A DNA stretch of 64,000 nt from positions 1-64,000 of the forward strand of contig CAUYUJ010000336.1 in the NCBI GenBank assembly GCA_963575745.1, in the 5' to 3' direction. The position numbers and the translations under genes were made by a program. The DNA is from Prorocentrum cordatum (lineage: Eukaryota; Sar; Dinophyceae; Prorocentrales; Prorocentraceae). The notes below the pieces were generated by a model that did no database searches, had not been told where the DNA came from, and was given only the letters and a program-made list of their open reading frames with translations. This document shows, piece after piece, positions 10,830 through 21,700 of this stretch; the stretch's first letter is position 1; each line of letters opens with the position of its first letter.

Positions 10830-11150
10830 ATATTGTCCAGAGACGGTCCAGGAGGCCTCCAAGAGCATCACCACAGCCCAAGGCGGCGCCAAGATGGCCC
10901 AAGAGGCCCCCAAGACGAGCCCAGGAGGCCCGTGAGACGTCCCAAAGACGCCCAAGAAACGCCCAAAGACTTTCGACAGAGGGCTCCAAGAGGGCCTCCG
11001 AGGGCGTCTGTCGGACCGCGAGCGCTCTAAGGCAGCCCAAGGGGCCACCCAGAGACCCCAACAGGTTTTCAAAAGGCTCCAAAAAGACCCCAAGAGGCTA
11101 CCAAGAGGCCCCCAAAAGCTCCCCCAGAGGGTCCAAATAGGTTCCAACGA
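10830..11150. repeat. CCCAAGAGGCCCC degenerate short-period repeat
   Basis: Same unit family as 1-1000 and 5190-5500, here in the CCCAAGA orientation. No gene is seen from 10180 to 12890 that I can support. Confidence 0.6.
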
Positions 11151-12890
11151 GACCCGCCCCCAAACCATACCAATTGGACGAGATGAGAGCTTGAAGACGG
11201 CCCGAGAAAGCCACATAACTGCTTAAGAAGCCGTTCGGATAGTTCAGGAGGCCCTCATGATGCTTGCATTGTTTCGCATTGAGGCGTATGGGTGTATCCT
11301 TACATTTAATGTGTGCCTGTTGGGTCCGCAGTCTTGCTACTTATTCGCGGCAACAGTGGGTAACCACTGGAGTGCAGTTGTGAGTTGGCCACGGACTGGG
11401 CCTTGCTGGAACCCAAGCGCGCACGAGGCGCGCGCGTGGTTCTGGTCCACATGTGTTTTGCCAAGACCTTGAATTATCACAGCACGTCGGACCAACATGT
11501 ATCCCCCCTTCTCCCAAATTCAAGGTTGACGGGTTTAGGCGGTAGGCTGAAAGCCAGGGACAAAATGTGGACACTTCAACTTTGGGTTTCGGGGGGAGGG
11601 GTGCGAAGCAGGGGCATTTCGCAGTTGTGGCTGTTATCATGTTGCGTTGCCTTACCGCCATGGGTGTGGACATTGTTTGTCTGGGCGCCGGCGGCCCCAA
11701 ATCGCTTTCGAGAGATGTCAGACAGCCGTTCAGGCGGCCCTGGACGGCCCCAAGTCACCCCCAAGGCGGCCTCCAAGGGTTTCAGAGGCTGCAGACGCCT
11801 CAAGAGACGACGCTCAAGACAGCCCCGACGGCCCCAGGAAGCACTCCAGGACGCCTCCGGGAAGGCCAAAACCTTCAAATCCAATGGCCAATGCGAGATC
11901 TATGATTTTGCCTTCTCGCCTTGTCGCTTCCGATGGTCTGCTGAGTTCGCAAGTCCGCCCCCAAGGCGCCCCCGCAAAGCTCTGTGGCCATTTCAGCTCA
12001 AGTCCTCTCCTTGTTTGACCGCGTGTTCCCAGTCCTGCGACGGCAAGTCCGCTACGCGCGATGTCGCTGCAGCACAACATGGCCCGCCTTCGCAGCGCCG
12101 AACAGTCTGCGAGTCGTCCTTCACGTTCTCCGTCATCGACCTCAAGCAGAGCACTCAGTCTCGCCCTCCTCTCACGGAGGAGGAGCTCACCGCCTTCAGG
12201 CCGCCCCCTCGGTGCCCCGCAAACGGCAGTACCGCCGAGCTTCAGACGGCGGCGGACGAGCCGATACGCTGGGCGGGGGCGGCGGTCTTGGCGCTCCGCA
12301 GGAACCCCAGGTCCACAGAGTCTCAGGAGTCGGAGAGGGGAGAAGCGACGCCAACACCACCCAGGGGGCCACCTCCAGCGTGTAGGCTGGGGACTGCTCG
12401 AGCGAGAGGAATGACCGCACCGCCAGGGGGGCCCCTTTGCTCCTCGCATCTCCTCGTCCTGGTGGTGTTGGCGTCGCCTCCCAGAGATCCGACGTCGTGG
12501 TATTTTTCAACGCGGGGTCCCTGGAAGTTTCGACCCATTCCCCAGGACCGGCTTTTCATTTTGAGTCGTTTTTAGACGCTCCCGAGGCCCGGCGAGGTCT
12601 TCTAGAGACCGAAAGCGGCGAACAACTCCCGTCTAGGCGTTTTCAACACGTTGGATCTCTGGGCCCCCTCGCTCCCGCAGAAGCGCGCCGCCGCGGAGGC
12701 CACGGGGCCCACAGTGCCCGTCAGGGGGGCAGCGCTCGCGGGCGCCTCGCTCCGGCCGGGGGCCCGGGCGTGCAGCTCGCTTTCCGGGGGCGCGCCGCCG
12801 AGCTCGTAGGGCGGAGGCGGGGGCGCGCCGCTCGCAGGGCGCAGGGGCGGTCCAGCGCGGCCTGCTGGCGCACAGATCGCGTTTCGGCGT
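11150..12890. other. No supported gene; GC-rich open frames
   Basis: Several frames stay open for more than 300 codons (for example 11385-12575 on the plus strand), but none shows a domain and competing frames look equally plausible. It could contain exons of an unrecognised gene. Confidence 0.35.
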
Positions 12891-13071
12891 CCATGCACGT
12901 AAACTTTGGCGCTCCGCGCAGATTTCTTGGATCCGCGCTTGGGCCCCCCCTGCGGCGCCTCAGGCGCCGCCCTGGCGCGCTCCGCGCGCCAGGGAGGGCT
13001 CCGCGCGCCAGGGGGGGGTCCAGCCCGGATCCAAGAAATCTGCGCGGAGCGCCACAAGTTAATGTTTATGC
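12891..13071. repeat. Large fold-back palindrome
   Basis: 12908-12935 is the perfect reverse complement of 13026-13053 (28 bp, beginning GGCGCTCCGCGCAGATTTC), with imperfect pairing extending outwards to about 12891/13071 and inwards along GGGCCCCCC. The 60-bp centre contains nested hairpins (GGCGCC-TCA-GGCGCC and CTGGCGCG-CTC-CGCGCGCCAG). Such a structure can extrude as a cruciform and resembles a fold-back or MITE element; no flanking target duplication was identified. Confidence 0.85.
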
Positions 13072-13395
13072 CGTTCGTTCTTCTTCTAGTGTCAGCAGGC
13101 AGTCGTCGAAGAGGCGGGGCTTCTGTGATGCGAGGGGGCCATTGGCTGGCCTCGCCGTCCTTTCCCGGCTGAGAGCCGCGCGCTGACAGACCGAGACACC
13201 TCGACCAGCCTCGACCCACGCGAGCAGGTATGTTCGCCTGGTGTCGGGTATGCAGTTACGGCTCCCTCAAGGTTTTATTTCAGAGTTTGGATCATGCGGC
13301 CTGCAGACATGGAGTCTGCCGTCCCCCGAGGGTTCTGACTCTTGGCGGGCTTGAGAGTTCATCTTTACTACTTGATATCAATACTTTGTTATCTC

Positions 13396-13411
13396 TCTCG
13401 CTCAGGCTCTG

Positions 13412-13462
<51 letters not shown>

Positions 13463-13491
13463 GTCTTTCCCTCTTTCACTCGCTGCCTCTC

Positions 13492-13539
<48 letters not shown>

Positions 13540-13546
13540 CCCCCCT
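13396..13546. repeat. (CT)n microsatellite
   Basis: CTCTCT dinucleotide run with small interruptions; a shorter run is at 13839-13880. Confidence 0.95.
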
Positions 13547-13844
13547 CCCTGCGGCACTAGTCCAGCTGATAGCCAGGCGAGTTGCCTTGACCAGGGAAGC
13601 GCTGGGGCAGGCATGGGAGGTTGACGCTGACATGCGCTTCCAGTTTTCGCGTTGTCACCGCCCGTGGCCGCAGAAGTCTGCCCCTTGCGGTGGCATGCGT
13701 TCCTGGATTCCCAGATGCTCTTAGGCTTTTCGTGGAAGCGAGCCACGCGATGCCATGTAGGCCCAATGCGTGCTAGTTCGCCCCGTCCGTGCAGGGCGCT
13801 GGCCAAAACGCCAGCAGTAGCCATCCCAATGTACGGAGAATCTG

Positions 13845-13881
<37 letters not shown>

Positions 13882-14013
13882 TTGGGAGTCCGTACCAACA
13901 TGGGGACCTGAGTTTCACCGCGTTGCTTCCTGTTTCTCCTCGAGCTGTCGGCGCCGCGGACAGTCAGCGAGCTGACAGACCGCAGTTAGCAGCGAGCTCG
14001 GCGGGGTTCGGTG

Positions 14014-14055
14014 TTTCGCGAAGGCCTTACGGCCGGTGCCGCCGACCTTGAAGAC
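14014..14055. repeat. Dispersed GCGAAGGCCTTACGG motif, copy 3
   Basis: CGCGAAGGCCTTACGG then CCGGTGCCGCCGACCTTG; the minus-strand reading is FKVGGTGRKAFAK. It directly precedes the G-rich tandem repeat. Confidence 0.65.
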
Positions 14056-14066
14056 GCCGAGGAAAA

Positions 14067-14510
14067 GGCTTCCGCGGGTTAGGAGTGCCGAGGGCAGGAG
14101 GGAAACCAGGAGGGGGGCGCGGGTCGGTTCTGGGTGCAAAAGTGCGGTTCAGAAAGGCCTGGCGGACAGAGCTTCCGTGGGTGTGGGGTGCCGAGGCCAG
14201 GAGGGGCGCCAGGACGGGGGCGCGGGTCGGTTTTGGGCGCGGAACTGCGGGGTGGGGGTTCGCAAGCACAGTTCAGTGCGTTGGGGGTGCCGAGGCCAAG
14301 GGGGGGGCCAGGAGGGGGCGCGGGTCGGTTCTGCAGGGCGGGGGGTCCCAAAACAGAGTTTCTGTGGGTTGGGGGTGCCGAGGCCAATGGGGGGGGGGCC
14401 AGGAGGGGGGCGCGGGTCGGTTTCGAGCGCGAAATTGCAGGGTGGGGGGTCAACAAAAACACAGCTGCCGTGGGTTGGGAGCGCCGGGGCCAGGAGTGGG
14501 GCCGCGGAGG
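14067..14510. repeat. G-rich tandem repeat, ~5 units of 85-105 bp
   Basis: Each unit carries GTGGGTTGGGGGTGCCGAGG, then CCAGGAGGGGGCGCGG, then GTCGGTT. The runs of four or more G could form quadruplexes on the plus strand. Confidence 0.75.
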
Positions 14511-15259
14511 AGACCGAGAAGGAGAGCGTTGGTGGTGGATGTTGGAAGTTGGCCATAGTTGTGTCAATTGAGTCGCGCACACGCCTCTGGGGTCGGCGGA
14601 CTAAGGACCAGTGATGAACCCCTTTCCGAAGGGGAAGAAGGGTTTGTGGAAGGGGGAAGAAACACATCGTTAGGCCGCATGTCGCCCAAAGGGCTGGCGG
14701 GATTCGGACCCCCCCCCCCCCCGGGATTATCAGCACCCCCTCGGGGTGTGCAGTTTACATACGATTCCGCCCCGTCGCTCATTCGACACTTGAAGTCATA
14801 TGATCCTAGCCAAGCCGGGTTCCCCCCCGGCCAACCATCTTCTGCAATAACATACCATGCGGACATACTCCTTCATCTTCACATGTTTCCCATAATCGCG
14901 ATCATAAGAAAACGAGACGAAGTGCACACCCGCGCGTCGTCGCGCGCGCAGCCTGAAATCCAAAAACCTCCGTATTCGTAAGGAATTCAACGCCGAGTGT
15001 CTCGAAACCATATGCAGCAACAGCTGGCCACATACTATTCCCGAAGCCAAACACCATTTTGCTAATTTTAAAGATAACCATTGACATGTCTATCAAATGC
15101 GACGAAGCGCGCCCCTCGCGTGCGCATGTCGTAAACCTTTGAACGCCTTTGCGCGCGTGCTGTCGCAAGAGTCCCTTGCTAACAACGGGACGGAGTGCAC
15201 GCGCGCGTCGTCGCGCGCGCAAGCCGAAAGTCTTCAGAGACTTTATGCGGATCATGTCA

Positions 15260-16975
15260 TTCCGCTGGGCCCGCCAGCAACCCACGAAGGTGGCGACAGT
15301 TTTGCACTTCGCAGCCCCCTAGGGCCGGCGAGGCCTCATTCTGGTTCGCGTATCACGCCACCCCGCTGGATCCGCCAGCAGCCATCGAAAGTGGCGACCG
15401 TCTCGCTGCTCGCAGCCCCCAGGGACAGCAAGGTCTCATTCTGATATGTCGTAGGAGCCATCGGAATCGGGAACAATTTCGCAGCTCGCACTTCGCAGCC
15501 CCCAGCGGCGGCCAGGCCTCATTCTGATTCGCGTAGGACGTGACGCCGTTGGGCCCCCAGGAGCCCACGAAGGTGACGACAGCTCCGCTGTTCGCAGCCC
15601 CCAGGGACGGCGAGGTTTCATTCTGATCCGCAGAGATCGTCACGCCGCTGGGCCCGCCAGAAGCCCACGAAAGCACCGGCAGCATCATGGCTCGCAAGCC
15701 TCAGGGGCGGCGAGGTCTCATTCTGATCCGCGTAGGACGTCACGCCGCTGGGCCACCCAGAAGCCAAGGAGAGCGGCGACACTTTCGCATTTCGCAGCCC
15801 CCCAGGGGACGTCGAGGTTTCATTATGATATGCGTGTGTCGTCAATTCGCTGGACCTCCCAGGACCTCCCAAACGTGACGTCAGTTTCGCAGTTCGCAGC
15901 CCGCAGGGACGGCGAGATCTCATTCGGATCTGCGTGTGGTACCACTCCAGTGGACCTCCCAGGAGCCCCTGAAAGTGGCGACAGCTTCGCAGCTGCAGGC
16001 CCCAATCCCAGCGAGGCCTCAGTTTAACCCGCGTCGGACGTCACGCCGCTGGGCCATTCAGAAGCTCACGAGAGTGGCGACATATTCGCATGTCGCAGTC
16101 CCCAGGGATAGCGAGGACTCATTCTGATCTGCGTATGACGTCACTCCGCTGGACCTCCCAGAGGCACACGAACGTGGCGACTGTTTCGCCGTTCGCGGCC
16201 ACTTCAGGGACGGCGAGGCCTCATTCTGATCTGGGCGTGGCATCACCCCGCTGGGTTCCCAGGAACCCACGAAAGTGGCGACAGCTGGCGAGGCCTCATG
16301 ACGATATGCGAATGGCACCACTCAGCTGGACCCACCGGGGGCCCACGAAAGTGGCGACGGTTTCGCAGCTCGCGGCCTCCAGGGACGGCGATGCCTCATT
16401 CTGATCTGTTTGTGGCACCGTTTCGCTGAGCCTCCGAGGAGCCACCGAAACCAGCGACAGTTTCGCAGTTCGTATCCACCAGGGGCGGGGAGGTTTCTTT
16501 CTGGCCTGCATGTGGCACCACTCCGCTGGGCCTCCCAAGAGCCCCTGGAAGTGGCAACAGGTTCGCTGTTCGCAGCCCCCAGGGACGACGACGCCTCATT
16601 CTGATCTGCGGATCATGTCACTGCGCTGAGCCCGCCAGCAGCCCACGAAGGTGGCGACAGTTTTGCACTTTGCAGCCCCCCAGCGCCGGCGAGGCCTCAT
16701 TCTGGTTCGCGTATCGCGCCACCCCGCTGGATTTCCCAGGGCCTACGAGCGTGGCGCAATTTCGCAGTTCACGGCCCTCAGGGACGGCCAGGCTTCATTC
16801 GAATTTGCGTATGAAGTCACTCCGTTGGGCTTCCCCGGAGTCCACCAAGGTAGCGACATTTTCGCAGTTCGCAGCCCCCACGGACGGCGAGGCCTCATTT
16901 TTTGTCTGCGTATGAGACCACTTCGTTGGGCCTCCCAGGAGCCCACGAACGTGGCAACAGTTTCGCTGGGCCCTC
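15260..16975. repeat. ~100-bp satellite array, about 17 units
   Basis: The marker CCTCATTCTG or a variant recurs at 15334, 15434, 15517, 15616, 15716, 15818, 15918, 16017, 16117, 16219, 16294, 16394, 16494, 16594, 16695, 16793 and 16893. Spacing is mostly 98-102 bp, with two short units of 83 and 75 bp. Each unit also holds TTCGCAGCCCCCAGGGACGG and GCCCACGAAAGTGGCGAC. The array ends about 80 bp before the copia element. Confidence 0.9.
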
Positions 16976-17049
16976 TTGGCCTGTCGTGGCCCGTTTGGGA
17001 GCGGGCCGCGGCAGTCTCGGGAGCCTTGGGACACCCCCGAAGCCTGGTG

Positions 17050-17054
17050 ATGTC
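17050..17054. other. Target-site duplication (left), ATGTC
   Basis: ATGTC immediately precedes the 5' LTR and recurs immediately after the 3' LTR at 26019-26023. Five base pairs is the usual duplication length for Ty1/copia integrases. Confidence 0.9.
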
Positions 17055-17240
17055 TGTGGAATCATATGGCTCCCTCTCGTCCTGACTATCCGTGCTTTTC
17101 TGTGTTTGTGTCTGTTGTATGCTTGCTTGTGCACAGCGCCGTGACTGACGCTTTGGCTCAAGCCATTCTGTGTGCGTTGAGTGCAAAGGCATCCCTTTCA
17201 GTACATTTTGCGATGGCCGCCTGAACCCGTCGTGCCCACA
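17055..17240 (+). repeat. 5' LTR of copia element
   Basis: 186 bp, begins TGTGGAATC and ends GTGCCCACA, the canonical TG...CA termini. It matches the 3' LTR at 184 of 186 positions. At 17152-17162 it contains TTTGGCTCAAG, identical to the last 11 nt of the dinoflagellate spliced leader. Confidence 0.95.
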
Positions 17241-17241
17241 G

Positions 17242-17260
17242 TGGTAGCGGAGCGTGGTTC
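17242..17260 (+). promoter_or_regulatory. Primer binding site, initiator tRNA-Met type
   Basis: One base after the LTR, TGGTAGCGGAGCGTGG would pair with a tRNA 3' end finishing CGCTACCA. The common plant copia PBS for initiator Met tRNA is TGGTATCAGAGC, and animal initiator tRNA also ends CTACCA. The tRNA identity is inferred. Confidence 0.8.
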
Positions 17261-17373
17261 ACCGAACGACTTCCGGAAGCGAGGCCCAGGGCGGGTGCGC
17301 AGCTGGAGGACGGTTCACAGATCTACGGCAGGGCGAGGGCGACCTACGAGGGTGCAAGTACTGAAGACGGGTG

Positions 17374-18795
17374 ATGAGTCATTCGAGCGCAGCTGCCTCA
17401 GCTAGCAGAGGTGCTCTTGTTAGCCCTCGAGGCGGCAGGGAAGGGCTGACAGACGCAGACATCGACAAGATTGCAGGCAGAGTGGCCCAGATGATACGGC
17501 TGGGCACAGGGGCTGCGCCGGCCTCGGCGCCACCTGAGGGCGCACCTAACCTCCAGGGGCTCGCCGGTCAAGATCAGAGCGCGGCTCCATCTCACGAAGC
17601 AGGCTGGAGCGTGGTCGACGACCCCTGGACGGAACACGATCCGTGGCGAGAAGAGTGGAGAGCGAAGGATGCGCGGGCAGAAGAGGACAAGCTAACACCA
17701 CCATCCATGATGGCATCAGACACCTGGAAGGAGTGGAGAGACAGACCCGGGCGCCAACAGACCTGGGATCAAGACTACTCGTGGCAGAGCTGGGGTAGTC
17801 AAGGCAGCACGTGGCAGCACGACCGCGGCTGGTGGCAGGGCCAGTGGACCCAACCCAGGCCAGCACCATCCTGGCCAGGCTGGGAGAGATTCAGGCTGCG
17901 GAAGCAGTACGTGCAGCGCTGGAAGAACGGCCTGAACTTGAGCGAGGCTCAGGCAGCAGACAGACTGCTAGAGATCCTGCCCTGGGAGATCCGGGCGACC
18001 CTCGAGGACGTCCCGGATAGCGAGCTGACGGTCGAGCTCATACTGAAGAGGATGGGCCTCAAGTCCGGTGAGCGCGAGGACGACGACCTCTACCGGACGG
18101 GCAGCGAGGCCATGCAGGACACGGAGAGGAAGAAGGATGAGGACCTGCACACCTTCGCAGAGCGACGCCGACGCCAATTTGACAAGGCGAAGAGCATCGG
18201 GATGGAGATCCCACAGAAGATCCAGGGCATGCTGCTGATGCAAGGAGCTCGTCTCAACGAGCAGGGCAGACAGAACCTCAAGAGCCTGACGAAGGGCTCG
18301 ATGCTAGGCGAGGACATCCTCTGGGCGCTGCCCAAGCTGGACACCGGAGGAAAGATCTGGAGCGACGGCAAGCAATCATCACTATTGAGTATGGGACTGG
18401 AGGAGGCACTGCCAACTCCCGAGGTCCAGCGGGCAGAGACCGGGCCGGTCGAGGAGCCGATCTACGAGTGGTCGTACTGGGCCGACGAGCTGGACTCGGA
18501 GGACGAGGCCATGGTTCTCGTCGAGCTCTCCGAGAAGGGCCTCGCGGAGCCAGAGGTGGTCGAGACCTTGGCACAGATCGGCAAGACCAAGAAGACGTGG
18601 AAGGAGAACCAGCAGCTGAAGACTGCGCTCAAGCGGGATCGGGGCTTCTGGAAGAAGAAGCGCCGGCTCACCCCAACACAGCTGAAGTTGATCACGAAGT
18701 GCGGCAACTGTGGAGAAGTAGGGCACTGGCACAAAGAGTGCAAGAATCCTCATCGTCCCAGAGAGCGAGATGGCAAGGGCAAATCTCGGTCTTGA
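17374..18795 (+). CDS. gag: Gag protein of copia element
   Basis: The 473-residue protein forms the nucleocapsid that packages element RNA. The N-terminus is disordered and rich in Trp/Gln/Asp (residues 90-175). A helical retrotransposon-gag-like core follows at about residues 175-330 (LRKQYVQRWKNGLNLSEAQ and FAERRRRQFDKAKSIGMEIP). Near the C-terminus is a CCHC zinc knuckle, C-x2-C-x4-H-x4-C, at residues 443-456 (CGNCGEVGHWHKEC), for RNA binding. The ATG at 17374 is chosen because a GTG precedes it. The ORF ends at a TGA (18793-18795) that is in the same frame as pol, with no in-frame ATG before the protease, so pol probably depends on passage of this stop. Confidence 0.9.
   Translation: MSHSSAAASASRGALVSPRGGREGLTDADIDKIAGRVAQMIRLGTGAAPASAPPEGAPNLQGLAGQDQSAAPSHEAGWSVVDDPWTEHDPWREEWRAKDARAEEDKLTPPSMMASDTWKEWRDRPGRQQTWDQDYSWQSWGSQGSTWQHDRGWWQGQWTQPRPAPSWPGWERFRLRKQYVQRWKNGLNLSEAQAADRLLEILPWEIRATLEDVPDSELTVELILKRMGLKSGEREDDDLYRTGSEAMQDTERKKDEDLHTFAERRRRQFDKAKSIGMEIPQKIQGMLLMQGARLNEQGRQNLKSLTKGSMLGEDILWALPKLDTGGKIWSDGKQSSLLSMGLEEALPTPEVQRAETGPVEEPIYEWSYWADELDSEDEAMVLVELSEKGLAEPEVVETLAQIGKTKKTWKENQQLKTALKRDRGFWKKKRRLTPTQLKLITKCGNCGEVGHWHKECKNPHRPRERDGKGKSRS
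18793..18795 (+). other. In-frame TGA between gag and pol
   Basis: Context TCT TGA GGG GCC. Gag and pol share frame 1, and pol codons run open from 18796. The stop may be a leaky gag-pol boundary, as in gammaretroviruses, or a recent inactivating mutation. Confidence 0.85.
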
Positions 18796-21700
18796 GGGGC
18801 CGAGATCGAGGCCTTCACGTTCACAGCGATCGGCGCGGGCGACGACCAGGACTTCAACATCGACGGCATCACGGTCCTGGGCAGGGAGGTGCTGGCGACC
18901 CTCAGGGAGATCGTCAGCTCGGAGACTACGGAGCTCTCGCTGCTGATTCTCGAGGGCGGCCTGATCATCGTGGACAGCGGTGCCTCCCAGGCTATCATAG
19001 GCCGCCGGGCTTTGAAGGAGCTCGAGGGAGATCTGCAGCAACGAGGCCTGCGGATCAACTGGATCGAGAAGAGCGTCCAGACACCTCGGGGTATCGGCGG
19101 ATCGGCCACGCTGGTCGGAGTCGCCGTGGTGCCCATCTCCATCGGTGGCAAGAGCGGGACCATCGAGTTCGTGGTGACGAAGGAGGACCTGCCGCCACTC
19201 TTACCAGGCGGGTTTCTCGAGCAGTTCGGCGCAGTGCTGGACTACGAGAAGGAACTTCTCATTTTGAAGAAGTTGGACTGTGAGACTGAGCTCCACCGGA
19301 TCGGGAAGAACCATCGGGGGATCTACATCAACGACTGGCGCGGGACGGAGAGCAGCTTCTCTCCCAGCTCGCGTGCCTTGCCAGCTGGACTCAGCTCGGA
19401 CGCCTTCCGAGCCCCGACTGAAAAAGAAGACGTACTCTCTTGGAAGGATCCCTCCAGGCCTCAGAAGGAGAGAAACGACCCCACAGGAGCCCCCGCACCT
19501 CAGAGAGATCCCGGGAGCCTGCATACCGACTACAGCAGTTCGAAACCAGTGATGCCTTCCTCCAACCACGACTCCCGCCACATCTCCAACCCTGTAGCTG
19601 ATCTGGCTCAAACATCGAGCCAGGCACAACCACCAAGCTCACCGCGAGATCCGCCTCAAGTCGATGCGGGACCGCCCAGACTTGGACATCTCAGAGAGGG
19701 TCAAGATCCAGTGGATCAGGCTGCTGCATGCCGGACTGATGTGGACACAGACCCTCATGGACAAGTTCTTTGCTCTGAACAGGCGCGGGAGACTCTTCCC
19801 GGGAAAGGAGCTCCGTCGGAGGATGGTGGAGGACCCCAGGCTGGTGAACGACCTCTACGAGTACCGGGTTCCGATGACGGCTCCCTTGGCGGACGGGTCG
19901 GTGCCTTGGACGCTCTGTGTGCACCGCCCCAGGTGGTTCGTGACCTCCCACAACCAGTACGGGAACTGGGAGCAGTGCAACAAGTGCAAGGTGAGGACGT
20001 CCTATCGAGAGATCGGGTACCGCGGGGGCGGCCACCGACAGATGACGGCACCGGAGATGAGGAAGCTCAAGCAGCAGCTCCCGCGCGACGTCAGGCCCCT
20101 GAGCTCGGCAGGCTCGGCGATGCGGGAGGGCGCAGCTCCGGCTCCGAGTCGACGCGTGGCGTCGGCGCCGAACGACGAGAACACCTGGTCGAGCTTCAAC
20201 CAGGAGCCCCCGCCACCGTGGGCATCAGAGATGGTGCGAGGCCTGTCGGCAGCAGTGGCCGAGGCGATGGCGGCATCCACGGGGCCGATGACAGCAGCGA
20301 TACGCGAGCAGTCCGTGACGCTCTCGCACATGGTGGCCACGATGCAGCAGATGGCGTCAGAGTCTCCAGCAGCAGGCGGAAGTGCGGACTCCAGCTCGCC
20401 GACACCGCCAACCGGTCCGCCACCGACGACCACCGGGGCATTGCCAAACCTCGGGTTCACCATGGTGGAGGAGGTCCCGGCGGACACCGACATGAGGGGC
20501 AACTGAGAGAGAGCGGCGTGCTGCGGCTACTTGGCGACAAGTCTCGACAGGAGTGCTGGCTTCGAATCCCTACCTCTCGCAGTTTACACAGAGAGGCCAG
20601 CGCTGTTCTGGAGCAGGCCAGGGCCAACGGCCGGTGCTACCGGATCGATCAGGAGGCTTTGGAGAAAAGCGAAGGCCCTCTATCTTCTCCCTCATCCCGT
20701 CTCAATCTCCCCTCTGTTCCTGCCTGGCAGTGTGAGTCCGACGACGGGCGATACCGACTCTGGGTCAGCACCTACACATCCACCTATCAGGGTAGACCCA
20801 ACTCTACCGAAGGCGGGTCTGCGGGTGCGGGGTTCTACTACGTTGTCCCTCTCCAGAGCTACCTGTCTATCACGACGCTACGCGGCTCCGAGCTACATCA
20901 CGACTCCGACGACACGCTAGCTAATCTAACGGGCCTGGACAACTACACTCACCAGTTCAAGGTTGACCAGAGGAGTAAGCGTCGTCTTCGTCAGAGTCTC
21001 CGAGGTCTTGGAAGAGTATCGGGATCCGACTCCTGGGGATTCGAGTTTGTTGAAGTTTTCTCACCTCCTCGCACGGCAAAGGTCTCCTCTCAGCTGGGCT
21101 CCAGGGGCTCACCGACTGGTGGCAGCTTAGACTTAACCACGGGCTGGGATTTCCGACGTACGGATCACCGGGAGCTAGGAAAGCGGTTGATCAAGAAGTG
21201 GCGTCCATGGTTGGCATTTCTCAGTCCTCCCTGCACTGAATTCGCCGCCATCAACGCAGTCAACGATGAGCGGCGAGATCCGATCGAGATGGCCCGAGCG
21301 CGTGGAGAAGCATTGGACCTGTGGGCGTACGCGATGGAGATAATCGAGCTTCAGATCTCGGGCGGTCGCAAGTTCGCTCTGGAACAACCTACTACTGCGA
21401 CCTCTTGGGCTCTTCCCAGTACTCAGAGGCTTCTGGAGCTCCCGGGCGCATCCAGGATCACGTTTGACATGTGCAGGTTTGGGCTCTCGGTCAGGCCTGG
21501 CACGATTTCCAAGAAGCCAACCACTGTGGTCTCCAACGACTGTGAAGTTTACAGGGCTCTCTTGGGAAAACGGTGTGCCGGGGACCACCGACATTTGGTG
21601 CTGGAGGGAGGCGGTCTGCCACGACGCGCGGCATGCTATCCTACTAAGTTCTGCAAGACCATAGCCCACGCGGTTCACCGATCCGCAGAGCTTCAGCAGC

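Noticed and set aside
11385-12575. 396-codon plus-strand ORF
   Set aside because: No domain, and several competing frames are open; GC-rich composition explains it.
15260-16975. CRISPR or gene-cluster array
   Set aside because: Whole ~100-bp units are similar throughout, so this is satellite DNA.
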